From Desertivirga xinjiangensis (lineage in GTDB: Bacteria > Bacteroidota > Bacteroidia > Sphingobacteriales > Sphingobacteriaceae), in contig NZ_JAFMZP010000007.1 in the NCBI RefSeq assembly GCF_024436435.1, positions 124,001 to 188,000 of the forward strand: DNA of 64,000 nucleotides, read 5' to 3'. The notes under the pieces are model-generated. The model was not told the origin of the DNA and did not search any database. It saw nothing but the letters and a program-made list of their open reading frames with translations. This document shows positions 44,058 through 53,851 of this stretch, one piece after another (position 1 is the stretch's first letter; each line of letters begins with the position of its first letter). The position numbers were made by a program, and so were the translations under genes.

Positions 44058-44065
44058 CAAATATA
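44058..44065 (-). promoter_or_regulatory. -7 promoter element of the his operon
   Basis: TATATTTG on the minus strand, exact TAnnTTTG, 32 bases upstream of the leader ATG. Transcription would start near 44052. No clear -33 TTG. Confidence 0.65.
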
Positions 44066-44137
44066 AGCATCCATATTATAAATTAAAATATATTTATTAG
44101 AGGATGAGAGTTTCAAGACGGCCGAATGCCCATTCAG

Positions 44138-44165
44138 GCACACGAGGCACGCGTGCCGCGTGTGC
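44138..44165. repeat. GC-rich palindromic repeat, copy 2
   Basis: A 28-base palindrome with one mismatch: GCACACGAGGCACG / CGTGCCGCGTGTGC. It contains the family core GTGCCGCGTGTGCT in the plus direction. It lies between the his promoter and the flavoprotein gene. Confidence 0.85.
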
Positions 44166-44226
44166 TAACCAGACCTTCAACCAAACCCGCCCCCCACCAA
44201 TCATATTAAATGTTATTTTTGCAGCA

Positions 44227-45414
44227 ATGTATGATGCTATAATTATTGGTGGAGGTGCTTGTGGTCTTATGTGTGCCGTCCAGGCTGGGTTTTTAGGCAA
44301 AAAGGTACTCGTCCTCGAAAAATCCGATAAAGCAGGATCAAAGATCCTGATTTCCGGAGGTGGCCGCTGTAATTATACGAACCTCTACGCCGGGCCGGCA
44401 AACTTCATATCCGAAAATGAACACTTCGCAAAATCAGCTTTTTCTCAATGGACAGTTGAGGATACCATCCAGTTCTTCGAAACATACGGCATAAAAGGCC
44501 AGGAGAAAACCCTTGGACAACTGTTCCCTTTAAGCAATAAAGCTAAAGACATAGTTGATGTGTTCCTGAATCTCTGTGATGACCTTGGCCAGGAAGTTTA
44601 TTGTAGTGCAGAGGTAAGCTCTGTTAAAAAAGAGGAAGAAATCTTCATTATAAAATATCGGCACCAGGGATCAGAGAGGATACAAAAGTCGCCTAAAATA
44701 GTTATTGTATCTGGCGGTTTGCCCATCCCAAAAATGGGAGCCACCGACTTCGGACTTAATGTCGCCAGGCAATTTGGTTTGCGGGTGACTCCGACGGCGC
44801 CGGCACTTGTTCCTTTAACGGTCACAGGAAAAGATGCGGAATGGTTTGCCCACTTGTCTGGCAATAGTATCTTTTGCCGGGTAAGCAATTCAAAGATCAG
44901 CTTTGAAGAGAATATTCTGTTTACTCACTGGGGCTTAAGCGGACCGGCAATCCTTCAGATATCTTCTTACTGGAAGCCCGGTGAGGCCATAGAAATTGAT
45001 ATGCTGCCCAATCGATCTGTTACTGACTTGCTCGAAAAGGAGAAAATGGTGAATGGTAAAAAGACCTTGTTGACGGTTTTGGCTGGGATTTACACCAGGA
45101 AGTTTGCCGAGGCCTTAGCAAAATACCTGCCGGTAGATAAAAACCTGGCTTCACTCACACGTGAGGACCTGAATACGATCGACCGTTTTATTCACCAGTT
45201 TAAACTAAAACCTGCGGGCGATAAAGGATACGATAAAGCGGAAGTAATGCGGGGAGGGGTGGCCACTGATGAGCTTTCCTCCAAAACCCTCGAAGCCAAA
45301 AAGATCTCCGGATTATTCTTTGGAGGCGAGTGTGTTGATGTTACGGGCTGGCTGGGTGGATATAATTTTCAATGGGCATGGGCCAGCGGTTTTGTAATTG
45401 CTCAGAATATCTAG
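44227..45414 (+). CDS. HI0933/YhiN-family flavoprotein
   Basis: 395 residues from ATG 44227 (MYDAIIIGGGACGLMCA). The frame is open from 44104, but that extension crosses a repeat and the dinucleotide-binding motif would be displaced. FAD-binding GGGACG at 8-13, the family block SGGGRCNYTN, and the C-terminal GGVATDELSSKTLEAKKISG with GEcvDVTGWLGGYNFQWAW. Predicted flavin-dependent oxidoreductase, substrate unknown. Confidence 0.92.
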   Translation: MYDAIIIGGGACGLMCAVQAGFLGKKVLVLEKSDKAGSKILISGGGRCNYTNLYAGPANFISENEHFAKSAFSQWTVEDTIQFFETYGIKGQEKTLGQLFPLSNKAKDIVDVFLNLCDDLGQEVYCSAEVSSVKKEEEIFIIKYRHQGSERIQKSPKIVIVSGGLPIPKMGATDFGLNVARQFGLRVTPTAPALVPLTVTGKDAEWFAHLSGNSIFCRVSNSKISFEENILFTHWGLSGPAILQISSYWKPGEAIEIDMLPNRSVTDLLEKEKMVNGKKTLLTVLAGIYTRKFAEALAKYLPVDKNLASLTREDLNTIDRFIHQFKLKPAGDKGYDKAEVMRGGVATDELSSKTLEAKKISGLFFGGECVDVTGWLGGYNFQWAWASGFVIAQNI

Positions 45415-45476
45415 GATCAAACATCCATCACCACCCGTTGTTATCTATGTTTAAACTTATCGTATAAACCCGGATT

Positions 45477-45878
45477 ATGAAATATTTTTTACCTTTAATA
45501 TGCAGTTTAATATTAGGAAGCTGTAATGTTATTCAGCCTCAGCGGGCTCCTTTAAAGCTGGACGGTCAGCGGTGGACTTTGACTGCCATTAATCATAAAC
45601 CAATTAGCAGTGATGGCAAAGCTTTTCTTGAATTTGAGGATAATCTCGATGTCAAGGGTAAGGCCTTTTGCAATTCAATCAGTGGAGGGTATGAACTAAT
45701 GGGTAAAGATCAGCTAACCTTTCAGGAGCTAGTATCAACAAAGATGTTTTGCGACGGGGTAATGAATCTCGAAAATGAGATGATGACCAACCTGCAGAAT
45801 GTTAGAAGATACGAAATTAAAAACGGTATGCTGTATTTGTACGGATCTGATGCCGTATTGCTGACCTTTAAAAAATAG
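45477..45878 (+). CDS. META (DUF306) domain lipoprotein
   Basis: 133 residues; lipobox LILGSC with Cys16. The META/HslJ domain follows: LDGQRWTLTAIN, GKAFLEFEDN, CNSISGGYELMG, MFCDGVMNLENEMMTNLQNV. Related HslJ proteins are heat-induced outer-membrane lipoproteins with roles in envelope stress or novobiocin resistance. Confidence 0.88.
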   Translation: MKYFLPLICSLILGSCNVIQPQRAPLKLDGQRWTLTAINHKPISSDGKAFLEFEDNLDVKGKAFCNSISGGYELMGKDQLTFQELVSTKMFCDGVMNLENEMMTNLQNVRRYEIKNGMLYLYGSDAVLLTFKK

Positions 45879-45905
45879 AGCTACGAGACAAAATCCGGCT
45901 TTTTC

Positions 45906-45935
45906 AGCACACGCGGCACACTCGCCGCATGTGCT
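45906..45935. repeat. GC-rich palindromic repeat, copy 3
   Basis: Arms AGCACACGCGGC and GCCGCATGTGCT with one mismatch around ACACTC. The core GTGCCGCGTGTGCT is on the minus strand. It lies in the 59-base gap between the convergent META and amidohydrolase genes, where it may also serve as terminator. Confidence 0.85.
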
Positions 45936-45937
45936 GA

Positions 45938-48900
45938 TCAATCACATTCAGGATGAGTGTAAATGAACGTTTCCGATTGGGTTGAAAGGTTGAAACTTTC
46001 AGACCGTCCTGTTTGCCACCAGAATTTGCTTCTGATTTTTTCCAGGTTGCCCGTCTCATTCATCGTCTCGCCGTCAAACAACCTTCCATTTTGCATTACA
46101 TACCTGATTTTTTCGGTGTTCCGAATATCTTCCAGGGGATTTTCATCTAAAACTATCAGGTCGGCAAGTTTTCCCGGCTCCAGTGAACCAAGTTCTTTAG
46201 ACACTCCCAGGTATTCGGCTCCATTTATTGTTCCGGCTCTAAGGACTTCCATGGACGACATACCTCCCTGCGCAAGCATCCAGAGTTCCCAGTGTGTGCC
46301 TAATCCCTGCAGCTGACCATGTCCTCCGACATTTATTTTTGTGCCGCCGTCTGCTATTTGTTTCACTGCCTTCGAAATTTCGATGTGACCATAGTCGCCA
46401 AATTCGGAGGTGGTTCTTCTGCGGGCACGGCTATCAATAAGGGCTCTCGGAGTAAATGAAAGTAAACGCTCGTTCTCCCAAACGTTCGTTCTGTCGTACC
46501 AGAAGTTTTCTCCCGACTGAGCGCCGTAACTTACAATAAGGGTAGGAGTGTAGGCAGTTTTGCTGGCATTCCATAAAGCTTTAACATCTTTATACACAGG
46601 CACCACAGGGATGTTATGCTCAATTCCTGTATGCCCGTCTAGTATCATCGACATGTTATGAGCGAATGTTGAACCGCCTTCAGGCACAACCTGCATTTTT
46701 AACTCTCTGGCCGCCTGAATAATCTGTTGGCGTTGTTCACGCCTCGGCTGATTATAGGATTTTACCGTAAAGGCACCAACGGCTTTCATTCTTCTTAAAT
46801 GAGAGCGGGCGTCGTCCAGGCTGTTAATAACTGCTTTAAAATCGCCGTCAGCACCATAAAGGATCGTCCCGGTGGAATACATCCGGGGTCCCACAATGGT
46901 GCCGGCCTTTTGCATTTCCGATTGGCTGAACACCATTTCGGTATTACTGGAAGGGTCATGCGCTGTAGTCACTCCGTATGCCAGATTAGCATAATACGCC
47001 CAGTCCTGTTCGGGTGTTAAGCCGTCGGGACTTGTAGGGATATGTGCATGTACGTCAATAAGTCCCGGTATGATTGTCTGATTATCAGCATTTATGATCT
47101 TTGCATCCTCAGGAACTTTCACCTGGTCGGCCGGACCGACTGCCGAAATACGGTTTTCTTTAATTACAATAGTTCCCTTTTCTATCACCTGCTCGCCCTT
47201 CATCGTGATGATCCGCGCATTGGTTAAGGCGATTGTGCCTGTCGGAACATCGGTTTTAAGCTTTAAACCCAGATCGAGGCCGGTACTGTCAACCAGCGAA
47301 TTGGTTGAGGCGTTGTCAGCGAAGCTGAAAATGTTCTTTAATTCCTGTGAGAAATATTCAGGGCCTAAGGTCCAGTTCAGCTTCTTACTGTCTTTACTCC
47401 AGTGTAAAAACGTCCCTGCATCCCTGGTTACCTTAGACAAAGGCAAAGATTTGTTGCTGCTGGACAGTTCGAGGGAATTATTTGTATTTACCAGCGGCGT
47501 GATATAAGCGTTAAATAGTTCGGTAAAAGCAAGCCATTTACCATCGGGACTGGGCACAAACTGGTTAGCATACCTGGAAACATAATGAGTACGGACGTTC
47601 CCGCCGTTAGTGTCCATGCTTTTAAAGGCCTTCATCTCTCCCTGTGTCGATTGAAAATAAATCCGGGAGTCGGAAGAATTAAAAGATGGTCTGATGCCGT
47701 TATCTGATACTTTTATGCCAGTGCCTCCTGTGGCCGGCATAATATAGATACCGGGATTTTTACCGTGATTGAATCCCAGCATAACATTCCCAACTCCTTT
47801 CCGGTACACGATCTTGTCGCCTTTCGAAGAAAATTTTGGGGAATAGTAAAAGCCCTTTTCAGTGGTCAGGACTGTGATCTCTTTAGTTGTAAGATCAATT
47901 TTATTAACCGATCCCTTAGCTTCATCACCCCAGTTGATATAGATCAGGGACTTCCCGTCGGGACTGAAGTCAGGTTCATACTCAAAATCTGTCCCGGTGC
48001 TGAGACGTTCCGGCCTCCCGTTAGGCAGATCTTTCAGATATAAATGACCAGCAGCATGGAAAGCAACCCTTTTGCCATCGGGTGAAGTAGTAAGCTGGCG
48101 GATCATGCGGACCTTAAAGTCATCAGTAAATACTTTCTGGTCAAAGTGCAGAGCCTCTGAGATGTTATGTGAAGAGTTTACTTCAAATGGAATAACTGAT
48201 ACGACTTGGGAGCTCACATCCAGGCTTCTAATTTTTCCCTTTGCGTAGAAAATAATATTCCGGCTATCGGGCGTCCAGGCAAAATTCGGATAAACGCCAA
48301 ATACAGCCCAGGTTTCCTGCTGATCACGAGACAGATCGTCGTAAACAGGCCATTCTTCGCCCGTCGCGAGATCCTGAATGAACAAGGCAGTTTTCAGTCG
48401 TACGCGTTTTACAAATGCCATTAATTTACCATCAGGCGAAATCTCAGGGCGAACAGCTCCTCCCTGTCCCCGCGCTACAACTTCAATTTCATTAGTTTCG
48501 CGATTCAGGCGTTTAATCTGGTAGATTTCGCCGTTAGGGTCCTTATTGTATTGAAAATATGGACCTGGACTTACATCTTCACTGAAATAGACGTATTTTC
48601 CATCAGGGGAAACCTCAGGTTCTCCGGCATCCTGCTGATCATTTTTTCGCTTAGTCAGTTGGATACCCTCACCGCCGGCGATATGGTATTGCCACATCTC
48701 ACCGGCCCCGAGAGACCGTGTGCTCGTGAAGTGTTTTCTTGCAATAATGTATTGGTTGTCGGGAGTCCAGCTTGCATTGTTCAACAGGCGAAAATTTTCT
48801 TTCGTGATCGAATGCTTGCCGCTTCCATCCGCATTCATGATCCAGATATTATCGCCACCCTCTTTGTCGCTAGTATACGATATATACTTTCCGTTTGGAC

Positions 48901-49165
48901 TGAACCGTGGCTGTACTTCAAAAGCGGCGCCACCCGACAGTATGGTGGCTTTGCCCCCGGTCACAGGCATTTTGTAAATATCACCTAACAGGTCAAAAAC
49001 GATCTCTTTTCCATCCGGACTTACATCCAGGTTCATCCAGGTTCCTTCATCGGTGCTGAAGGAGGCTGATTTGGAAGGTCCTCCCGGTCGCTCAACATTC
49101 CATTTCGATTGTGTGTAGCCTAAGTGTGTGGTAAAGGATAGGAGGATGATGTATAATTTCTTCAT
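45938..49165 (-). CDS. exported TolB-propeller amidohydrolase
   Basis: 1075 residues with a signal peptide (to about 19). The first 650 residues hold TolB/WD40-like beta-propeller blades, many with SPDGK motifs. The C-terminal 400 residues are an amidohydrolase: VIPGLIDVHAHIP with the metal-binding HAH, HTGIEHN, GGHGQLQGLG and the closing LADLIVLDENPLEDI. Such fusions in Bacteroidetes are thought to degrade peptides or amides in the periplasm. Substrate unknown. Confidence 0.93.
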   Translation of the reverse strand: MKKLYIILLSFTTHLGYTQSKWNVERPGGPSKSASFSTDEGTWMNLDVSPDGKEIVFDLLGDIYKMPVTGGKATILSGGAAFEVQPRFSPNGKYISYTSDKEGGDNIWIMNADGSGKHSITKENFRLLNNASWTPDNQYIIARKHFTSTRSLGAGEMWQYHIAGGEGIQLTKRKNDQQDAGEPEVSPDGKYVYFSEDVSPGPYFQYNKDPNGEIYQIKRLNRETNEIEVVARGQGGAVRPEISPDGKLMAFVKRVRLKTALFIQDLATGEEWPVYDDLSRDQQETWAVFGVYPNFAWTPDSRNIIFYAKGKIRSLDVSSQVVSVIPFEVNSSHNISEALHFDQKVFTDDFKVRMIRQLTTSPDGKRVAFHAAGHLYLKDLPNGRPERLSTGTDFEYEPDFSPDGKSLIYINWGDEAKGSVNKIDLTTKEITVLTTEKGFYYSPKFSSKGDKIVYRKGVGNVMLGFNHGKNPGIYIMPATGGTGIKVSDNGIRPSFNSSDSRIYFQSTQGEMKAFKSMDTNGGNVRTHYVSRYANQFVPSPDGKWLAFTELFNAYITPLVNTNNSLELSSSNKSLPLSKVTRDAGTFLHWSKDSKKLNWTLGPEYFSQELKNIFSFADNASTNSLVDSTGLDLGLKLKTDVPTGTIALTNARIITMKGEQVIEKGTIVIKENRISAVGPADQVKVPEDAKIINADNQTIIPGLIDVHAHIPTSPDGLTPEQDWAYYANLAYGVTTAHDPSSNTEMVFSQSEMQKAGTIVGPRMYSTGTILYGADGDFKAVINSLDDARSHLRRMKAVGAFTVKSYNQPRREQRQQIIQAARELKMQVVPEGGSTFAHNMSMILDGHTGIEHNIPVVPVYKDVKALWNASKTAYTPTLIVSYGAQSGENFWYDRTNVWENERLLSFTPRALIDSRARRRTTSEFGDYGHIEISKAVKQIADGGTKINVGGHGQLQGLGTHWELWMLAQGGMSSMEVLRAGTINGAEYLGVSKELGSLEPGKLADLIVLDENPLEDIRNTEKIRYVMQNGRLFDGETMNETGNLEKIRSKFWWQTGRSESFNLSTQSETFIYTHPECD

Positions 49166-49190
49166 TCTTTACTAAGGATGATTAAAATGC

Positions 49191-49198
49191 AAATATAT
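49191..49198 (-). promoter_or_regulatory. -7 promoter element for amidohydrolase gene
   Basis: TATATTTG on the minus strand, exact TAnnTTTG, 25 bases upstream of ATG 49165. Confidence 0.6.
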
Positions 49199-49252
49199 TG
49201 CTTGTTCAATGCCATAAACTATTTTTGAAAAGATTTATTATCACAGGTTTGT

Positions 49253-49260
49253 TAGTTTTG
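49253..49260 (+). promoter_or_regulatory. -7 promoter element for recQ
   Basis: TAGTTTTG, exact TAnnTTTG, ends 5 bases before ATG 49266, so the recQ mRNA is probably leaderless. Confidence 0.6.
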
Positions 49261-49265
49261 GAACG

Positions 49266-51158
49266 ATGTCCATTTATCAGGTCTTAAAGAAATACTGGAA
49301 TTACGATTCATTCCGACCTATACAGGAAGATGTTATCAATTCTGTGCTGGAGGGAAGGGATACACTTGCATTACTGCCAACCGGTGGTGGTAAATCCGTT
49401 TGTTTCCAGGTGCCGGCGATGCTTCAACCAGGGATATGTATAGTGGTTTCGCCTCTCATCGCGTTGATGAAAGATCAGGTGGAAAACCTGCAGGCTAAAG
49501 GCATTCAGGCGGTGGCCATCATTTCGGGAATGGGTAAGCGGGAGGTTGATATAGTGCTTGATAATTGTGTATATGGTCCCATTAAATTTCTATACCTCTC
49601 GCCGGAACGACTGATGTCTGATCTGGTTCGCGAACGGATCAAATATATGAATGTCAATCTGTTCGCTATCGACGAAGCCCATTGTATATCTCAATGGGGA
49701 TATGATTTTCGGCCGCCTTATCTTCACCTGGCGGAGCTGCGTGAATTACATCCCAGGGTACCCGTGCTTGCTTTAACAGCAAGTGCTACCAGCCTGGTGG
49801 TGCAGGATATCCAGGAAAAACTGAAATTCAGCAAAGAGAATGTCTTCAGGAAAAGCTTTGAGCGAAAGAATTTAAGTTATGTAGTTAGCCATGAGGACAA
49901 TAAGCTTCGCAAGCTTTTTTCTATTACCAAAAAAGTGAACGGAACAGGCATCGTGTATGTACGTAACCGGCGTGAAACCCAGGAGGTCGTTAAGCAACTA
50001 AAGGCACAGGGCGTTGCCGCTGATTTTTATCATGCCGGACTAAGCACTATGCTCCGCAATGAGAAACAGGAAGCCTGGAAGAAAAATGTGATCCGGGTTA
50101 TTGTGGCAACGAATGCTTTCGGAATGGGTATCGATAAACCGGATGTCCGGTTCGTGGTCCACTTGGATCTGCCGGAAAGTCTTGAGGCCTATTACCAGGA
50201 GGCAGGAAGAGCGGGCCGTGATGAGAAAAAAGCATATGCCGTTTTACTTTACAATGCGTCCGACAGGGCAAAACTGGAAAAAAAACTGGAGTTAAGCTTT
50301 CCTTCAGTTGAAGAGATCAAACAGGCCTATCATTTTTTGGGTAACTATTTTCAGCTCGCCTATGAGGCGGGGGAGGGATTGAACTTTGAAATAGACATCG
50401 CAGATTTCTGTTCGCGTTATAAGCTTGATGCGATTAAAACTTTAAATGCATTCAAGTTTCTGGAACACGATGAGTACATTACTTTAAGTGAAAGTGTTTA
50501 TTTGCCATCCAGGGTGAAGATCCTTGTTTCTTCCGAGGAAATGTATCGCTTCCAGATCGAGTATGCGAACTATGATTCCTTTATCAAAATTTTGCTTCGG
50601 TCGTATGGAGGACTGTTCGACCAGTTCTCTAATATCCGGGAATCTGATCTGGCTAAAAGAACAGGACTGCATTATAACGAAGTGGTGCAGATATTGGAAA
50701 AACTGGAAGAGTTTGAACTGATCACCTATCTCAAGCAGACAGACAAGCCTCAAATAAATTTTATTAAAGCGCGCGTAGATTCTCAGCGTCTGTTTATCGA
50801 CCACAAGTACATTCAGCAGCGCAAAAAGATCATGGAAAAACAGGTAGAGGCTGTATTGGATTATGCGGAATCGTACCAATGCAGAAGTAATGGCCTGCTT
50901 AAATATTTTGATGAAGTGCGGACAGACAAATGCGGCGTTTGCGATGTGTGTATTGAGGAAAGAAAACAAAAAGCGCAGCATGATCTGCATGGGGAAATAA
51001 TGGCTGAAATAATTGAGCTTCTGGCTTCAAATCATTTTACCATCGATCAAATTATTTCTTCTCTAAAGCAGGGAAATGAAAATGAACGGATTGAAGTGTT
51101 CAGGAATTTGCTCGACGCCGGTAAGATCAAAACCGACGGGGAGCGGTATTATTTATAG
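49266..51158 (+). CDS. recQ: RecQ-family DNA helicase without HRDC domain
   Basis: 630 residues. Helicase core: LPTGGGKSVCFQ (Walker A), IDEAHCISQWG (DEAH box), TASAT, and QEAGRAGRD (motif VI). A zinc-binding RQC region has four Cys (YQCRSNG and CGVCDVC, about 540-560). The protein ends after a winged helix; the HRDC domain of E. coli RecQ is absent. Short RecQ forms like this are common in Bacteroidetes, which often also carry a long form. It unwinds DNA 3' to 5' in recombination. Confidence 0.95.
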   Translation: MSIYQVLKKYWNYDSFRPIQEDVINSVLEGRDTLALLPTGGGKSVCFQVPAMLQPGICIVVSPLIALMKDQVENLQAKGIQAVAIISGMGKREVDIVLDNCVYGPIKFLYLSPERLMSDLVRERIKYMNVNLFAIDEAHCISQWGYDFRPPYLHLAELRELHPRVPVLALTASATSLVVQDIQEKLKFSKENVFRKSFERKNLSYVVSHEDNKLRKLFSITKKVNGTGIVYVRNRRETQEVVKQLKAQGVAADFYHAGLSTMLRNEKQEAWKKNVIRVIVATNAFGMGIDKPDVRFVVHLDLPESLEAYYQEAGRAGRDEKKAYAVLLYNASDRAKLEKKLELSFPSVEEIKQAYHFLGNYFQLAYEAGEGLNFEIDIADFCSRYKLDAIKTLNAFKFLEHDEYITLSESVYLPSRVKILVSSEEMYRFQIEYANYDSFIKILLRSYGGLFDQFSNIRESDLAKRTGLHYNEVVQILEKLEEFELITYLKQTDKPQINFIKARVDSQRLFIDHKYIQQRKKIMEKQVEAVLDYAESYQCRSNGLLKYFDEVRTDKCGVCDVCIEERKQKAQHDLHGEIMAEIIELLASNHFTIDQIISSLKQGNENERIEVFRNLLDAGKIKTDGERYYL

Positions 51159-51183
51159 GCTGTTAGCTAATAGCTAACAGCCT
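51157..51183. terminator. terminator shared by recQ and trpA
   Basis: AGGCTGTTAGCT, loop AAT, AGCTAACAGCCT: a perfect 12-bp stem. It begins on the last stop base of recQ and covers the trpA stop (51167) and last codons. TTTT follows in the plus direction. Confidence 0.85.
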
Positions 51184-51955
51184 CTTTTCCTTTCAGCGAT
51201 CCAATAAACTCAGGAATCTTTTCCAGATAGTTCTCTTCAGCCAATATCTTTACAAAAGCGCTTCCTACAATAGCTCCATTAGCATATTCACTTGCCTTAC
51301 TGAAACTTTTATTATCAGAGATCCCAAAGCCGATCATGGTCGGATTTCTAAGCTCCATGCTTTTAATCCTGGAAAAGTAATCCTCTACCTGGCTTGATAC
51401 CGACAGGTTTTTACCGGTAGTTGATGACGTAGAAAGCAAATAGATAAAACCATTACTTAATTCGTCAATTCTCCGGATACGAGCCTCTGAAGTGGTTGGC
51501 GTGATTAAAAAGATGTTGCTTAACTGGTTCTGTATAAAGCAATCCTGGTAAAGTTCTTCATACTCGTACATAGGCAGATCAGGAACAATAACTCCATCCA
51601 CGCCAACTTCCGCGCATTTCGAACAAAAATTCTCAACACCATACTGCAATACAGGATTCACATAACCCATTAGCAGTACCGGGATAGATACCCGTTTTCT
51701 CAGGTCTTTTAACTGCTCGAATAACACCTTTACCGTCATCCCATTTTCAATAGCCTTTTGCGAGCTATTCTGGATAACCGGTCCATCAGCCAGAGGATCA
51801 GAGTACGGCACTCCGATTTCAAGGAAGTCGGCGCCTGCTTTCTCCAGGGCTTCTGCAATATCCAATGTGCTGTCTATATTCGGGTAACCGGCAGTAAAAT
51901 ATATGGAGAGAACGTTGTTCCTTTTTTGTTCGAAAAGCTGTTTGATTCTATTCAT
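51167..51955 (-). CDS. trpA: tryptophan synthase alpha subunit
   Basis: 262 residues, TIM barrel. Catalytic Glu and Asp in FLEIGVPYSDPLADGP, plus GVDGVIVPDLP and LLSTSSTTG. It cleaves indole-3-glycerol phosphate and passes indole to TrpB. Last gene of the trpDFBA operon; 44 bases after trpB. Confidence 0.97.
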   Translation of the reverse strand: MNRIKQLFEQKRNNVLSIYFTAGYPNIDSTLDIAEALEKAGADFLEIGVPYSDPLADGPVIQNSSQKAIENGMTVKVLFEQLKDLRKRVSIPVLLMGYVNPVLQYGVENFCSKCAEVGVDGVIVPDLPMYEYEELYQDCFIQNQLSNIFLITPTTSEARIRRIDELSNGFIYLLSTSSTTGKNLSVSSQVEDYFSRIKSMELRNPTMIGFGISDNKSFSKASEYANGAIVGSAFVKILAEENYLEKIPEFIGSLKGKEAVSY

Positions 51956-51999
51956 TGTTTTCTGATGAGCTCTTATTTAATAAATACTTTAATGATCAA

Positions 52000-53181
52000 T
52001 TATAATCCAAAATGCGTCATATAGGTGCTCAGATCTTTATCACCGCGGCCCGACAGACAAATCACCACAGTCTCATCTCCCTTAAATTCCATTTTATCAA
52101 GATAAGCCAGTGCATGAGAGCTCTCTATGGCAGGAATGATCCCCTCAAGCCTGGCTAATTGTAAACCGGCATCCATAGCTTCGTTGTCAGTGATACTTAC
52201 GTATTTGGCCCTTGCTGAGGCAAATAAATGTGCATGCTGAGGGCCAATGCCCGGGTAATCCAATCCGGCAGAAATAGAATATGGCTCCACTACCTGACCG
52301 TCTTCAGTTTGCATCACAATAGAACGGCTTCCATGAAGAACACCTTCCTTTCCCAAAAGGGTGGTAGCTGCAGATTCTCCCGACTCGACTCCTTTTCCCG
52401 CTGCCTCTACTGCGATTAGTTTCACATCATCCTGGTCAAGGAAATGATAGAACATCCCCATGGCATTGCTGCCTCCGCCGACACAAGCCAGTACATAGTC
52501 AGGGTTTACTTTTCCGGTTTTCTCTTTTAGTTGCGCCCTGGTCTCTTCTGAGATGATCGACTGAAAACGTGCAACCATATCAGGGTAGGGATGCGGACCA
52601 ACCACCGAACCAATAATATAGTGAGTATCTACAGGATTATTGATCCAATCACGTAAAGCCTCATTTGTAGCGTCTTTTAAAGTTTGACTGCCTGAAGTTG
52701 CAGGTATAACCGTAGCGCCCATCATTTTCATACGGGCGACATTCGGTGCCTGACGTTCAATATCTACAGCCCCCATGTAAACTACACACTCAAGCCCTTT
52801 TAAGGCACATACAGTAGCTGTAGCTACTCCATGCTGACCCGCGCCGGTTTCCGCGATAATTCGTTTTTTTCCTAAACGCTCGGCTAAAAGGATCTGCCCT
52901 ATAGTATTGTTAATTTTGTGCGCCCCAGTATGATTAAGGTCTTCACGCTTCAGATAAATAGTTGTACCATATTTCTCAGAAAGGCGCTCTGCCAGATATA
53001 GGGGAGAAGGACGGCCTACATAATCCTTCAGTAAAAGAAGAAATTCATGCTGAAACGCAGGTTCGCTCATAATACTGAGATACTTTTCTCTAAGTTCTTC
53101 CACATTAGGATATAACATTTCCGGCACGTATGCACCTCCGAAATTTCCGTAATACCCTTTTTCGTTTACATGATAGCTCAT
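52000..53181 (-). CDS. trpB: tryptophan synthase beta subunit
   Basis: 393 residues, PLP enzyme. The PLP lysine lies in [25 protein letters not shown] and the phosphate-binding GGGSNAMG are present. TrpB1-type length and the adjacent trpA fit a normal alpha2beta2 complex. Four bases after trpF. Confidence 0.98.
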   Translation of the reverse strand: MSYHVNEKGYYGNFGGAYVPEMLYPNVEELREKYLSIMSEPAFQHEFLLLLKDYVGRPSPLYLAERLSEKYGTTIYLKREDLNHTGAHKINNTIGQILLAERLGKKRIIAETGAGQHGVATATVCALKGLECVVYMGAVDIERQAPNVARMKMMGATVIPATSGSQTLKDATNEALRDWINNPVDTHYIIGSVVGPHPYPDMVARFQSIISEETRAQLKEKTGKVNPDYVLACVGGGSNAMGMFYHFLDQDDVKLIAVEAAGKGVESGESAATTLLGKEGVLHGSRSIVMQTEDGQVVEPYSISAGLDYPGIGPQHAHLFASARAKYVSITDNEAMDAGLQLARLEGIIPAIESSHALAYLDKMEFKGDETVVICLSGRGDKDLSTYMTHFGL

Positions 53182-53185
53182 TTTG

Positions 53186-53851
53186 TTATTTTATTAGGCC
53201 TGTCGGCTTCGTTTTGATTCTGTTTATTGCTTGTGATAATTTCGCTATGTCTTTCAATCCAGGTGCCAGCTCAAACCGGCTGTTCAGATCCAAAGCATAA
53301 AACCTTTCGTCTCTGATGTCTAATGCCTGTTCTATATTAGCAGTATCTAGTCCGCCGCTTAAAAAATAAGGAACGTCCAGGGAATACGCGTCGAGCAGGT
53401 CCCAGTTAAAGGTCTGGCCCGAGCCGCCGTGAAGCTTCGTCTTTGTATCAAATAAAAAATAATCCACTACATCCTTATACTCGTTTAAAACGGCAAAGTT
53501 GAAACTTTCGTCCACCCCGAAGGCTTTTATTACCTCTGTTTGATGATCCTGCAGAGCTTGACAAACCTCTGCTGATTCGTTGCCGTGCAACTGCACAGCA
53601 TTTAAATTGTAGAGTGATTTCGTTTCCAGAATTTCATCGAGCCCGGCATCGACAAACACACCTGTCTTTTTAATTGGGCGGGGCAGTTGCTGCAGCACAT
53701 CTCTATCCAGTTCGCCCGCGTAGCGTTTAGAGGGGCCATAGAATATAAATCCAATATAATCTGGTAATAATGCAGCCAGTGACAGAATGTTATCCGGCTC
53801 ACGCATGCCACATACTTTTATCCTTATCGTATTTTGCAGATTGTCTGACAT
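53186..53851 (-). CDS. trpF: phosphoribosylanthranilate isomerase
   Basis: 221 residues, TIM barrel. [11 protein letters not shown] carries the catalytic Cys; [19 protein letters not shown] contains the catalytic Asp, and [11 protein letters not shown] binds phosphate. Overlaps the trpD stop by one base (TAATG). It is directly after trpD, with no trpC between. Confidence 0.96.
   Translation of the reverse strand: MSDNLQNTIRIKVCGMREPDNILSLAALLPDYIGFIFYGPSKRYAGELDRDVLQQLPRPIKKTGVFVDAGLDEILETKSLYNLNAVQLHGNESAEVCQALQDHQTEVIKAFGVDESFNFAVLNEYKDVVDYFLFDTKTKLHGGSGQTFNWDLLDAYSLDVPYFLSGGLDTANIEQALDIRDERFYALDLNSRFELAPGLKDIAKLSQAINRIKTKPTGLIK

Noticed and set aside
44104-44226. N-terminal extension of the HI0933 flavoprotein
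   Set aside because: It would translate a palindromic repeat and displace the FAD motif from the N-terminus; ATG 44227 fits the family.
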